A stretch of DNA of 64,000 nucleotides from the NCBI GenBank assembly GCA_032718475.1, contig JAUCBJ010008661.1, forward strand, positions 62,001 through 126,000, given 5' to 3'. Below are positions 19,966 through 31,079 of the stretch, one piece after another. Each line of letters begins with the position of its first letter. The stretch's first letter is position 1. The DNA is from Nemertoderma westbladi (Eukaryota; Xenacoelomorpha; Nemertodermatida; Nemertodermatidae). The notes below the pieces were generated by a model. That model was not told the DNA's origin, did not search any database, and saw only the letters and a program-made list of their open reading frames with translations. The translations under genes and the position numbers were made by a program.

Positions 19966-21666
19966 TCACTCAGAGGCTAATTGTGCAGCAGAAGGGGAGG
20001 TTGGACAGTTAATAATATGGAGGCGGTCTTGGCAGCACTCGCCACAGAATATGCAAATACACTGCGGTGATAGGTCGTGGAATGAAGTTTTGGTCGTACA
20101 TAGTTTATGGTGGAACCCATGACAGGTTGCTCGCGTAATTACGTGTCGGTTTCGCTGGCCCGGGGCTGTCCAGCCCATTGATGTGAACGCCGGCCCTCTC
20201 CGATATCCCTCAGACTCGAATTTTGCAATCCTTTCCCTTCGAAAGGCAAAATATTGGTCAAGAACATCAGGCTTGAAACTAGCTTTTGTGTTGTTTTTCA
20301 GTATGTCCTCTATCTGTGTTCCTTCTCCTATAATATTCAGTGCCAAGGTTGACGAAGCGGTTTTGTGAAGGCCGAGTAAACGTTTTGCATATGTAGCTTT
20401 GATTTTGTCCAACTCCTGTAAATTATGTAGTTTTAGAAATCTGCTATAGGTAGGAAATGCGTATAGTACCATAGGTGAGATTTTGCCATTGTATATTTTC
20501 ATTGCTGTAGAAACTGAAAGTAATTGTAAATTCTTTAGGGATCCAATAATCTGGTAAGCGTTTTATTTTTTGGATTTAATGTGGTTTGTAAAGCATAGGC
20601 TCGATAGTATTGTTAATCCAAGGTATTCATATTCGTTTGCTAACAACACTGGGTTTCCGTTATAAGTGAACTTGTCAGTTTCCGATAGCCGACCGCCCTT
20701 TCTAAATTTAACTATTTTTGTTTTTTTCAGGTTAAGCTGCATTCCATTTGTTTGGCACCATTCGTATATAGCATCGAGAGATAGTTGAATTCCTTCTTTG
20801 CTCTTCGAATACACCACAAGGTCGTCAGCGAAAAAGATAAATTTAATCATGTGGTAGATATTTCTGAGGATATCAGCGAGATCGGCAACGTATAGTACAA
20901 AAGGCAGAGGAGATAAGCAGTCCCCCTGTAGGACGCCTCGGAGCTGGCGAATAACCTTGGACAGTTGGAGTCCGTCGTAGATCCGTATATAGTTATGAAG
21001 CAAGTCTTTTATGAGCTCGAATGTCTTCCCTTTGATTCCTAGATTATGTATCTTGCACAGAAGTTTCGCACGGGAAAGCATGTCAAATGCCTTCCTAAAG
21101 TCAATAAAAAGTGCATAGATTACCCGTTCTTTGCGCCTATTTGATTGCAATGCAGTGTATATGTCATCTAGAAATTTGGTGATCGCTTGTATAGTAGACT
21201 TTCCGGGTTGAAATCCAAACTGCTCGGGTGGAATGCCGTTTGAGAGAAATAATCGGATGCGTTTACTTAAAATCGATGTGAGTATCTTTAGACAAACGGA
21301 TATTAGCGCTATTCCACGGTAATTATCTGGGTCGGCAGTCGCACCTTTCCCCTTGTAGAGGATTTTGATAATGCTAACTCTCCACTTATCAGCAATCTTA
21401 CCACTATTTAGGCAGACATTGTATATAAGAGTGAGGTAGACAAGGATATAGGGTATTGCCTGCTTCAAGTGTTCGTAATAGACTCCATCATAACCTGCTG
21501 CCTTCTTTGTAGAGCTGTGATAAACCGACTCTATTACATCTTCACTATCTATTGGAGAGTTATACCATGCTTGTTCAAGCTTATCTTGTTCGGTTGTTTC
21601 AGGGATTTCTGGACAGTTTCCCGGAATGTTGTCTTCACCTAGTAGTGTGTTAAAATGTTTGTATAG
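19966..21666 (-). pseudogene. Non-LTR retrotransposon (LINE) RT, 5'-truncated, one stop
   Basis: Open from 21666 (stops TAG/TAA lie immediately upstream) to 19966 on the minus strand except for one in-frame TAA at 20563-20565. Reverse transcriptase motifs are clear: NYRGIALIS, QFGFQPGKST, FIDFRKAFD, GVLQGDCLSPL and the catalytic FADD (20821-20832). After the stop comes a C-terminal region ending in a Cys/His motif (CIFCGECCQDRLHIINC), as in several LINE clades. No endonuclease domain is present, consistent with 5' truncation during target-primed reverse transcription. The clade is uncertain (jockey/CR1-like order). Confidence 0.85.
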
Positions 21667-22065
21667 CTATTAATAACCAGTAGGGCCTAGCTATATTATT
21701 ATAACATGGCTCCAAACGCCACCATAAATATAAGCTAACTTTTATATAACATAATTTATGTCATTTTTACATTTATTTTCACAGCAACTAATTTAATTTG
21801 TGCAGTTTCTATCACTTATAATATATATACAATAATTTCGTAATGTTACAATTTTGGAATAAAACTACATACGTACTTGTTGCAAAGTACTCTACAGTGT
21901 TCTGATCCTCGTGGCTTTATTTTCACTCACTCACTAACGTTCGTTCGTGTAACAAAGCCACTCGGATCATCACACTGTAAAGTGCTACTTTACACACAAG
22001 TATGTAAATAGGTATTACCCACGGTCTGCACTACATATTATACATACATACTGCACTGCACTTCA
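21667..22065. other. Non-coding, AT-rich, with fold-back repeat
   Basis: No ORF. It contains the imperfect inverted repeat 21863-22012; nothing else recognised. Confidence 0.5.
21863..22012. repeat. Imperfect long inverted repeat
   Basis: Arms of about 50 bp. The left arm includes TGATCCTCGTGGCTTT near 21902 and the right arm AAAGCCACTCGGATCA near 21954, with matching flanks (ACTTGT...ACAAGT). About 36 bp separate the arms. Could be a fold-back MITE. Confidence 0.6.
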
Positions 22066-22132
22066 ATGCAAATAAATGTATTACTAAAATGTATTACTGC
22101 GCTGTCAATCAACAAATCAACCAATCAATCAT

Positions 22133-22289
22133 TCCCTATCCCCCACCCCCACCCCCCCTCCATCCCCCCACCTCCCTCACCCCCTATCCCCCAACCCCCA
22201 CCCCCCACCACCCCATCCCCCATCCTCCATCCCCCATCCGCCCCCCATTACCCCACCCCCTATCCCCCATCCCCCCACCTTCACCCCAC
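22133..22289. repeat. C-rich low-complexity tract (CCCCAYC-type)
   Basis: About 155 bp composed almost only of runs of C with A and T. The reverse strand carries many runs of 4 or more G. The open frames read through it are compositional, not genes. Confidence 0.9.
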
Positions 22290-23039
22290 GATTGAGGTTA
22301 AACACTTACCCCTTTCGGCAGTCGGCACCAGTAAAATTATATCTCAGTACAGGCAAATTGAACGCAACGGGAACTCCATTGTCTCCATTCAGACAGTGTC
22401 TCGCTTCAATCTTATGTTAAGAGAAGCAGAAATGATCGTTGTGACTTATTTGACAACTGTCAGAACTTCCTTCGACTATTGGCGTAGAAATAAATAATAA
22501 ATCTAAGATTTTGTGAGGCATTCATGCAGAACAATAGACATATATTAGTTTCTTTCAATGATTTTAATGAGCAGACAGATAAGCAAAGAAAATTATGACA
22601 GAACTTATATTCGGTTTGTTAACACTATCTAGTGTGACACTTAGAAATCAACCAAGTGCGAACATAAATAGACACGAGTTTCTATTTATCGCCACTCTTC
22701 CGCATTCGTTATTTATTTAGTTGTAGACGAGTGTAGATTTCCTTGTGCAAATGATTACGAAGTGGTGGAAAATTATTAGAAAAACGTGTCCAACGGTCTA
22801 ATTCTAGTCGATATGAATAAATGTTATCAACCAAACAACACATTACATTTTTTACGTATTTGCAAATGTTATATTTTTTAAGAAGAAATCAATTATTTAG
22901 TTATATTTTTGTTAATAAATTGTGACAATAATTAAATAAATTATTTACTAAGCTGTTTTTTTTCTCACATTACAAGTTACGTAGTTGAACGCGGTTGTGA
23001 ACGGTTATATAAGAGTACATTTTACAGGCACCTATTTTT

Positions 23040-23345
23040 CGACTCACAAAAAATTATAAAATTTCCACAAAAATTTATAAGAGTTTCACTAAAAATAATG
23101 ATTTTCACTAAATATAAACGCTTATCACTAAAAGTAATCATTTATCTATAAAAAAAATCATTTTATTATTAAAAAAACTATATTTATCAATAAAACTAAT
23201 CTTTTCTTCACTAAATGTAATAATTATTAGCGAAAACAGGTTAAAACTTGTGGAAAATGAATAAATTTAGTGGAAAGTGATAAAGTTTAGTGAATGACTA
23301 TATTTGGTGGATACAAAATTAGACATAATTAAAACATAATTATGT
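23040..23345. repeat. Mirrored short repeats, CACTAAA left and TTTAGTG right
   Basis: The left half has many CACTAAAA-type words about 20 bp apart; the right half (from about 23230) has the reverse complement TTTAGTG. This resembles subterminal repeats of hAT-type or fold-back elements; no clear terminal repeat was found. Confidence 0.5.
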
Positions 23346-23909
23346 TTAGTGGAAATCCAATTATAAATAAACACCATGTCCCGTAATATAGTGTCATTTT
23401 CTGATGACACGGACCCCCCCCCCCCCCCAGATTGTTCTACAAATCTTTATCATATTTCTTGAAATTTGAAACACCACTAGTTCCACTCACCGTCGATGAC
23501 CCCATGAAGCCGGAATTTTCGATATTGCCTCTAAATTTTTTTTATAAGCGTTTTAAAAAAGTGTCTTTTGCGAAATCGCACCCTCCGTATCGTGGACATT
23601 AGTCATAATTTTTTCATATCATTAAAAAGCGTGCCTTGCAAGGATTCGAAATATGTAACAATATCTGAATTTCGTTGAGAAACAGCTGAGATATAGGCGT
23701 TCAAAGATTGCAAGAAGTATTGTTAGCTGAAGGCCACTTATTCTATTTAATAAATAAACGATGTTCTGTAACATTTTGTTTAAGTATGAATAGCTACGCA
23801 ATAGATATATTGGATAGGAATACCGCTGTTGCCAACCTATAAAATAAATAACACATTCTAGAATTTTGTGTATTTATTAAATAAAATAAATGGGTGGACA
23901 GCTAACGAT

Positions 23910-23965
23910 AATATATGTATAATATATTATATAATATATATAATATATATATATATACATATAAC
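23910..23965. repeat. TA-rich microsatellite
   Basis: Alternating T and A with few interruptions. Confidence 0.85.
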
Positions 23966-24041
23966 ATGTCCATCCAAAGCCATTTCAGTATATTTACGTT
24001 TGGCTTTTAAGGGACACGATTATATACAACATAGGCTTTAA

Positions 24042-25595
24042 CCCTATTAAACCCGGGGGGGGGTCAATATGACCCCTCCCGTGGTTTTTTTATTATAATT
24101 CTGAAACTAACGCAGTTGGGAATCTGAAATTTTGTGACTTTTCCTAAAAATCTATTGTCTTCCTAGTAGTGAAAACCGTTTTCAAAAATATTGGGTACTT
24201 TTCGAGTTATAGCACCATTTTTTAACCCTACTTTTGGCACTTTTTTTGAGACGTTTTTTGAAAATTACATTTCATTAAATATTAATTGTAACATCTCTAT
24301 TTTTGATTTACACCGGTTTTTTGGTGTTAGAAATTTGATGGAATTCATATAAATTGATTTAGAAATTTCAAACTTGTTTTTTTCGGTGGGTGCCAAATTT
24401 TGGTGCCAGCACCAAATTTTGAAATAAGTCAATTTTGTAAATTGATCGTTTGAAACTTGTTTTTTACGCAATTGGGGTTTTTTGGGTTTCTGGATTCGAT
24501 GAAATATATACGAGTTGCACCAAGCGTATCAAAATTGTATTTTTCGGTGCTGTGTGCAAATTTTGGTGCTAGCACGAAATTTTGAAAATCTGTTCAATAG
24601 ATAAAATTGCTTGTGACAATTTATTTCTAGAGGTTTTAGAGGTTTATGGCTGTTCTGAATTCAATGGAAAATACAATTATCGAACTAGACATCTCAAACT
24701 TGTATTTTTCGGATGTGGGTGCAAAATGTGGTGCTAGCACCACATTTTGAAAACCATCAAATATATCAATTGATTGTGTCACCTTGTTTCTTGCGTTATA
24801 CGGGTTTGTGATGGTTCTGAATTCAATGGAATCAGTAAAAACTTCATAAGAGTTCTCAAACTTGTATTTTTCGCCGGTGGGTGAAAATTGTTGTGCCAGC
24901 ACCAAATTTTGGAAAATATGCAAATTAATAAGTAGATAGTATCACCTTGTTTCTTGCGTTATACGGGTTTATGAGGGTCCTGAATCCGATGGAATCAATA
25001 AAAACAGCACTGGACATCGCAAACTTGTACTTTTTGGTGATGGGTACGAAATTTGGTGCTAGCACCAAAATTTGCCAAATTACGCCGAAAAATACAAGTA
25101 GCAATGATCTGGCGTATTAGAAATATATTCCATTAGAATCAGCGCCCTCGAAAACCTGAAAATGTGAATTTATAGCATCGTATAAGTGAATTAAAAATTT
25201 TGTGTTCTAACTGAAAAGTGCTGGTTACTTGTTTTTTTCATTTTTTTTCCTACGCAGAGAGGACTAAACAGCCATTTATAGTAATCATATCATTTTTTAA
25301 TATTTTGCAATGTATTTTGCACCCCAGAAAACCTGTATTGAAAAATAATTAGCCGAAAATGTAACTTTCAAATTTTGTGAAAATTGTGCACTACTTGTAA
25401 TTTTGGTGCTGCAATATAACCACCCCAGTACATTTTTTCGAAAATTTTTTTTTTCGGTCGGATCCAGACAAGTGATACCTACGCACAAACAAAAAATCAG
25501 CCGTTTTCGTAAATATTTGTAGATTTTAGAGGGGGGGGTCAATATGACCCCCTCCCGGTATTTGTACAACATTTTATAGCCCGGTACTAATAGGG
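24042..25595. mobile_element. piggyBac-like non-autonomous element with TTAA duplication
   Basis: The ends are CCCTATTA (24042-24049) and TAATAGGG (25588-25595), exact inverted repeats, flanked on both sides by TTAA (24038-24041 and 25596-25599), the target used by piggyBac transposases. Near both ends lies a G-run followed by GGTCAATATGACCCC, itself close to palindromic. No transposase ORF is present. The interior has about five diverged 163-bp tandem units. 1554 bp is large for a MITE. Confidence 0.75.
24395..25080. repeat. Five diverged tandem units of about 163 bp
   Basis: The word GGTGCTAGCACC (a 12-bp palindrome, sometimes GGTGCCAGCACC) recurs at about 24403, 24563, 24728, 24890 and 25053. 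Each is followed by AAATTTTG-like text and a segment with AACTTGTNTTTT. All lie inside the piggyBac-like element. Confidence 0.7.
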
Positions 25596-25942
25596 TTAAA
25601 GGGCCATTTTTGGCTTTTGAGGGACATGTCCTCTGGAAGCCATGGTGGCTCTTTGGGGGACACAGTAAGGATTGCATTTTGCGATACATGGCTCTTGGGG
25701 TACATATGTCCTAGCGAAGCCACTTACAATGGAACCCATGTTTGGTTTGTATTGAATTGCTTATCATTTTCTTATTAAATTGTCTCTTGCTTGTTAATTA
25801 ATAACGTTTTCAGTGTTATTTTGTTTTAATTAATATTCGTTTCAATTTTTTTTAATTTAATTTTAATTTAAAAACTTAGTTTTGGTCGAAGTTATTCAAA
25901 ACTCTTTCACACATTTTAACTACATACATATATATAGACTGT

Positions 25943-28189
25943 AATGCATTTACACTTCGACCCTTCTCCAGTGATCACCGCCTTATTGTGGCCAAGGTAA
26001 GACTTAGTCTGCGTGCTAGCAGAACAACGAAATCTGCCTTTCCGCGGCATGACTGGTCCTCTCTGTTGCAACAGCCAAGTGTGAGATCCAGCTTCACACT
26101 ACAGCTGAGCAACAGGTATGAGGCTCTTGCCTCTGAGGCGGCAGATCACTGTGAGGGCTATACTGCCTTTACAGAAGCGGTTAAGTTAGCAGCTGCAGAA
26201 ACAGTTCCTGTATACCCTCGAAACAGGAAAAGGGCCCCCTGGACTGACAACAAAATTCAGAAGTGCCGAAATGACCTTCATAAGGCGCAGAAAGAGTCCC
26301 GACTCAAACAGACTACAGCGGCCAAGAATGCAGTTAAGGCTGCATCTAGGTCCCTGAACAGGCAGTACTCTGTTAATCTACAGGAGCTAATAAACCAACA
26401 GGTTGATGCCATCAATGATGCTGACGACAGCAGGCAATCATCCCAGGCATGGAAATCAATCAATCTGCTTACTGGGCGGAAAAGCCAACCAACCACCAAG
26501 GTTAAGGCTGAATCACCAGCCGATCGCCTCAATGGTTGGAAAGCCCACTTTGAAAAGCTCCTCAATAATGACAGGGTATTGCCTGATAACTTTATAGAAG
26601 TAAAAGTGTCTGAGTCTGTACTCCCAGATATTCCCATTGGCGATATCTCCTTTGCAGAAGTGAAGGCTGCTGCAAAGAGCATTAAGACCAATCGTGCCAG
26701 TGGAGTAGATGGTGTTCCCCCTGAGGTCTTTAAAATACCTGAGTGTTTAAAGCTCATCTATCCCATCATAGTAGACATGTACCGAACAACAAGAGTCCCA
26801 CAAGAAATGAAAACAAATAAGTTGGTGCCAGTTCCCAAGAAGGGCAACTTAACACTCTATGGTTCTTTTCGGGGAATCTCATTGATCTCGATTGCTGCAA
26901 AGATATACAATAGGATTCTATTAAATCGCATCAGGGATCCCATTGAGAGACTGCTCCGTGGAAATCAGAATGGGTTCCGTAAAGGTCGTGGGACCATGGA
27001 GCCCATTTTGGCACTGAGAAGGATAATTGAAGAATTATCAAAAAAGAAAGACAGGCATCTGGCTGTTATCTTTGTTGACTTCTTCAAGGCCTTTGATTCA
27101 GTCTCTCGCTCACGTATGTTCAGCATACTTTCATTATATGGGATTCCTGATGAAATTATTGCAGCAATCAGATCAGTATACGATGGTTCGACAACATTTG
27201 TGTCTACTGTTGACGGTGACACAGAACCATTTGAAGTGTTATGGGGCGTCCTCCAAGGAGACACACTTGCACCATTCTTGTTCATTATTGTGGTTGACTA
27301 TGTTCTACGCATGTCCTTAGATCATCATAATGATGATGGGGTGATGATAACTCCATCTACTGGCTCCAGAAGTCGAGGAAATCCTGCAAAGTACCTAACT
27401 GATCTAGACTTTGCTGATGACTTAGGAGTACTTTCAGAATCATTAGAGGGAGCCCAACGGCTCCTCAGCTCATTAGAACATGCTGCTTCTAGTGTTGGTC
27501 TTTTTATTAACTCCAGAAAGACCAAAATTCTGACCGTTAACTTTGAAAGTCCTCAGCAAGTCTCTGATCGGATGAGCATAAGCTCAAAGGATGGTATGCT
27601 TGAGCATGTGGACGACTTCTGTTACCTGGGATCATGGATCCGGAAGTCAGGTGAGGACCTTCGAATACGTAAGGGAAAGGCCTGGGTAGCCTTGAATAGG
27701 CTTTCCAGGATTTGGAAGTCACCGAGAATTAATCGGAAACTTAAGGTCCGATTATTTAGAGCAGCAGTAGTTCCAGTACTCCTCTACGGGAGTCCATGCT
27801 GGGCTCTAACTGCTGAGGACACCAAATCTCTGGATGGCACATTCACAAGAATGCTACGCCGGGTTCATTGTGTCAAGTACAATGCACACATATCCAACCA
27901 GACACTATATAACATTGGAGGTGTCTCATTGGTTCCCCCAAGCTTGACACTAGAACAAAATCGCCTCCGCTTTGCAGGACATTGCTTTCGCCGTGAGGAC
28001 CAGCCAGTGCATAATCTTGTACTTTGGCAGCCTCATGGAGTGAATAAGCATGGTGGACAGCCCATGACTTTCTTGAGACGCATCTTAAAGGTCACTGGCC
28101 TTAAAGATGCGGATGATCTAGCAAATGTCATGGGTGATAGGGAGTTGTGGCGGTGCAATTTTGTTGACAAGCCGGCACAGCATTCTTAA
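25943..28189 (+). CDS. RTE-like LINE ORF2, 5'-truncated, RT intact
   Basis: An open frame ends at 28189 and can be followed upstream past 25988 to the last endonuclease motif (SSDHRLIVAKV at about 25967-25999), so only the tail of the APE endonuclease is kept. No ATG starts it; the true start was lost by 5' truncation. RT motifs in order: KTNRASGVDGVP, FRGISLIS, NQNGFRKGRG, FVDFFKAFD, GVLQGDTLAPF and the catalytic FADD (27410-27421), then a thumb and a C-terminal region. More than 730 codons without a stop imply a recent insertion. Short ATT repeats (about 28230) lie at the 3' end, as is usual for RTE-type elements. The clade is assigned by eye. Confidence 0.85.
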   Translation, partial: NAFTLRPFSSDHRLIVAKVRLSLRASRTTKSAFPRHDWSSLLQQPSVRSSFTLQLSNRYEALASEAADHCEGYTAFTEAVKLAAAETVPVYPRNRKRAPWTDNKIQKCRNDLHKAQKESRLKQTTAAKNAVKAASRSLNRQYSVNLQELINQQVDAINDADDSRQSSQAWKSINLLTGRKSQPTTKVKAESPADRLNGWKAHFEKLLNNDRVLPDNFIEVKVSESVLPDIPIGDISFAEVKAAAKSIKTNRASGVDGVPPEVFKIPECLKLIYPIIVDMYRTTRVPQEMKTNKLVPVPKKGNLTLYGSFRGISLISIAAKIYNRILLNRIRDPIERLLRGNQNGFRKGRGTMEPILALRRIIEELSKKKDRHLAVIFVDFFKAFDSVSRSRMFSILSLYGIPDEIIAAIRSVYDGSTTFVSTVDGDTEPFEVLWGVLQGDTLAPFLFIIVVDYVLRMSLDHHNDDGVMITPSTGSRSRGNPAKYLTDLDFADDLGVLSESLEGAQRLLSSLEHAASSVGLFINSRKTKILTVNFESPQQVSDRMSISSKDGMLEHVDDFCYLGSWIRKSGEDLRIRKGKAWVALNRLSRIWKSPRINRKLKVRLFRAAVVPVLLYGSPCWALTAEDTKSLDGTFTRMLRRVHCVKYNAHISNQTLYNIGGVSLVPPSLTLEQNRLRFAGHCFRREDQPVHNLVLWQPHGVNKHGGQPMTFLRRILKVTGLKDADDLANVMGDRELWRCNFVDKPAQHS

Positions 28190-29058
28190 AAATGCAGCTG
28201 CAATGCAGCATGCCGATCCTAGTAGTACATACATATTATTATTAATAAAGGAAGGTTTTTCTGTTTACATGTAGTTTGATGATGCTGTTTGATGCAGTTA
28301 ATGAATTTAACTGCCAGTTAGCAGTTTAACTATTGCATATCTTGACATCTACAATTTCTATTAAAACATTAAAATTTGCAACACTTGCATGTAAACAACA
28401 CTTGAATGTGGTAACCAAAACAATAAACTAAACACAATAGAACAAGTTACAGTTTTATTTTTGGTGGTGATAACCCATTTACTGTAAATTATTAACATAA
28501 TAATTATTAATATGTAGCCTACAGTAGTGAATAGCTACTGTGACGAAAATGGCTTTAGTAGGACCTACGTCCCTCAAGAGCCACTGCTAATTAGACCAAT
28601 TGTTGAGTACATACAATTTTTTATTCGCCAAAGTGTGTTCATCTAGAGCCAATATTCGAGAACCAATGAGATAGTGTTTTAGGTTTTTCTCCGTCACCTC
28701 GGAATGTCGGAAAGGTATAATCATCTCGGAAAGGAAAGGCATATTTTTCTTGCAAGCATACAGTACTCATCCCGGAAAGGATACTCATCTTAGTTGACAT
28801 GCACATCTCCGAAGACATTACACATCTCAGAGAGCATAGATAATCTGTGTGACATAGACCTATATATCCTGCCCCGACTTTTCTATTTCATCTGTCCGAC
28901 TGACGACATCCTTCCGTGAGTTTTGTGTATCGCTAATTAAAGGTATTCATTAAAGACTTACTGTAAAATCGGACATCTGTATGTCCATTCGTCAATTCGT
29001 AATCTGATGCGAGGAAACATAAATATTAATAGAGTATGTCTAAAGTTTATCTAAGTTT
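28190..29058. other. Non-coding, LINE 3' end and unassigned sequence
   Basis: It begins with the LINE 3' UTR and ATT repeats (to about 28245). It includes 28412-28452, the reverse complement of part of the small element at 9361-9400, and a segment with several ATCTCGGAAAGG-like words (28690-28850). No gene seen. Confidence 0.5.
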
Positions 29059-29405
29059 AAGGGGTGCTAATTTCATTTCTGGTGTCAGTTTTCACTTTTA
29101 CATAAATCTAGTCTGTCGGTCTGTCGGTCTTTGTGTCAATCAGTCTGTCAAAACTTAAAAAACAATACAAACTAACTAACATTCTCGCTATGGGGGTTTT
29201 AAGGGGTGCTGATTTCATTTCTGATATCAGTTTTCTTGTTTACAAAAATCTAGTCTGTATGTCTGTCGGTCTTTGAGTGAGTCAGTCTGTCAAAACTTAA
29301 AAAAAAATACAAACTAACTAACATTCTCGCTATGTGAGTTTTAAGGGGTGCTGATTTCATTTCTGATGTCAGTTTTCACGTTGACATAAATCTAGTATGT
29401 CTGTC
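29059..29405. repeat. Tandem repeat, period 142 bp, about 2.5 copies
   Basis: AAGGGGTGCT begins units at 29059, 29201 and 29343, each followed by GATTTCATTTCTG and a run of GTCTGTCGGTCT. Units differ by scattered substitutions. Confidence 0.8.
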
Positions 29406-30386
29406 TGTCGGTTTGTGACCCATGATGTATACGCCTGCATCATAGCCCATATAGTGGTGACGCATACGCCTGCGTCATAGGTGCGAAAGGGTTAATGCAT
29501 ATTCTGATTTAGAAGGTTAGAAAAATATATTTTTTTGGTAACTGATTGTTCAATATAACTACTCTAAGCACAGATAGTAAATATGGGAAAAAAGAGAAGC
29601 ATTGAAGTTTCAAGCACAAAATTCCGAATTTTAGTGAAACCCAAATTACCCCATTTTTACTGCACTGTTCAGTACAATGTGATGTGTCCAATGCGCAGCC
29701 ATACATTATACAAGTTTATAAATCGTGCTATTCGAAAATATCAAACTTATTAAACACTGTCTTTTTCTACTCAAAAGTCATATATATAATCGTGTGTCCC
29801 TAAAAAGCCACTTTTTTGTTCGAAAAATCGAAAATACAAATTTTAGTAAATTTATATTTTCTGAATAGCTGTAACAACAAATTAACAACTTTAAATGTTC
29901 AATATAGTAAGTATGGCAAAAATTAGAAACATTGAAACAGTTTCAAGCGCAAAAAATGAAATTATGTATACGTGAAAATCCATTATTCTTGATAATCCTA
30001 GAAAGTTCCCCAAATGGTATGAAATATGTAGAGTACTGCTATGTTTGTCATGATAACGAAAGATATATTAGAAAAAAAATTAACGTTCCTGGAACAAAAT
30101 TTATCACATATTTTAGATATTAATATTATTATTAACTATTATATTATCTATTAATATTTGATTCCAATATCTGAAGTTTTAAGATTCGTCTTTTAAAAAA
30201 TGATATATATTTTTGGCTCTATAGGGACATTGGATATACATCTTTTGGGGTCCAGAAAAGCCACTGCTCCCCTTGGGATATATTATGTTATAAATACTTT
30301 TGAAAATATAACATGCAAAATATATTTCTTTGGGTGAATCTTTTCTCTATTCTTTTTTTCTCTTTTTTTCTTGATGCAAAAAAAAA
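29406..30386. other. Non-coding stretch before the satellite
   Basis: Holds a duplicated near-palindrome (ACGCATACGCCTGCGTC type, 29427-29480), a diverged direct repeat (about 29575-29660 and 29905-29990), GGGACA/AAGCCA words, and a T-rich run ending in A10 (30378-30387). The short open frames here look like chance. Confidence 0.45.
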
Positions 30387-31079
30387 ATGGAGTTCGTGGA
30401 TCTCTGGATGGGTTCTTGTGTATGGAGTTCGTGGATCTGTGGATCCGTGGATGGGTTCTCGTATATGGAGTTCGTGGACCCGTGGATGGGTTCTCGTGTA
30501 TGGAGTTCGTGGATCTGTGGATGGGTTCTCGTGTATGGAGTTCGTGGATCTGTGGATGGGTTCTCGTATATGGATTTTGTGGATCCGTGGATGGGTTCTC
30601 GTGTATGGAGTTCGTGGATCTGTGGATGGGTTCTCGTGTATTGTGTTTGTGGATCTGTGGATGGGTTCTCGTGTATGGAGTTCGTGGATCCGTGGATGGG
30701 TTTTCGTGTGTGGAGTTCGTGGATCTGCGGATGGGTTCTCGTGTATGGAGTTCGTGGATCTGTGGATGGGTTCTTGTGTATGGAGTTCGTGGTTCCGTGG
30801 AAGGTTTCTCGCGTTGGAGTTCGTGGATCTCTGGATGGGTTCTTGTGTATGGAGTTCGTGGATCTGTGGATTGGTTCTCGTGTATGGAGTTCGTGGTTCC
30901 GTGGAAGGTTCCTCGTGTTGGAGTTCGTGGATCTGTGGATGGGTTCTCATGTATGGAGTTCGTGGATCAGTGGATAGGTTCTCGTGTATGGAGTTCGTGG
31001 ATCTGTAGATGGGTTCTCGTGTATGGAGTTCGTGGATCTGTGGATGGGTTCTCGTGTATTGTGTTCGTGGATCTGTGGA

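Larger units (their letters stand above)
22290..24037. other. Non-coding AT-rich stretch
   Basis: No gene recognised. It contains mirrored ACTAAA/TTTAGT repeats (23040-23345), a C15 run (23414-23428) and a TA-rich microsatellite (about 23910-23965). Confidence 0.5.

Noticed and set aside
22066-22497. 143-codon proline/histidine-rich ORF
   Set aside because: Half of it is the C-rich low-complexity tract; the rest has no domain and composition explains the open frame.
24265-25689. Minus-strand ORFs in the piggyBac-like element
   Set aside because: They follow the 163-bp tandem units, are short, and resemble no transposase.
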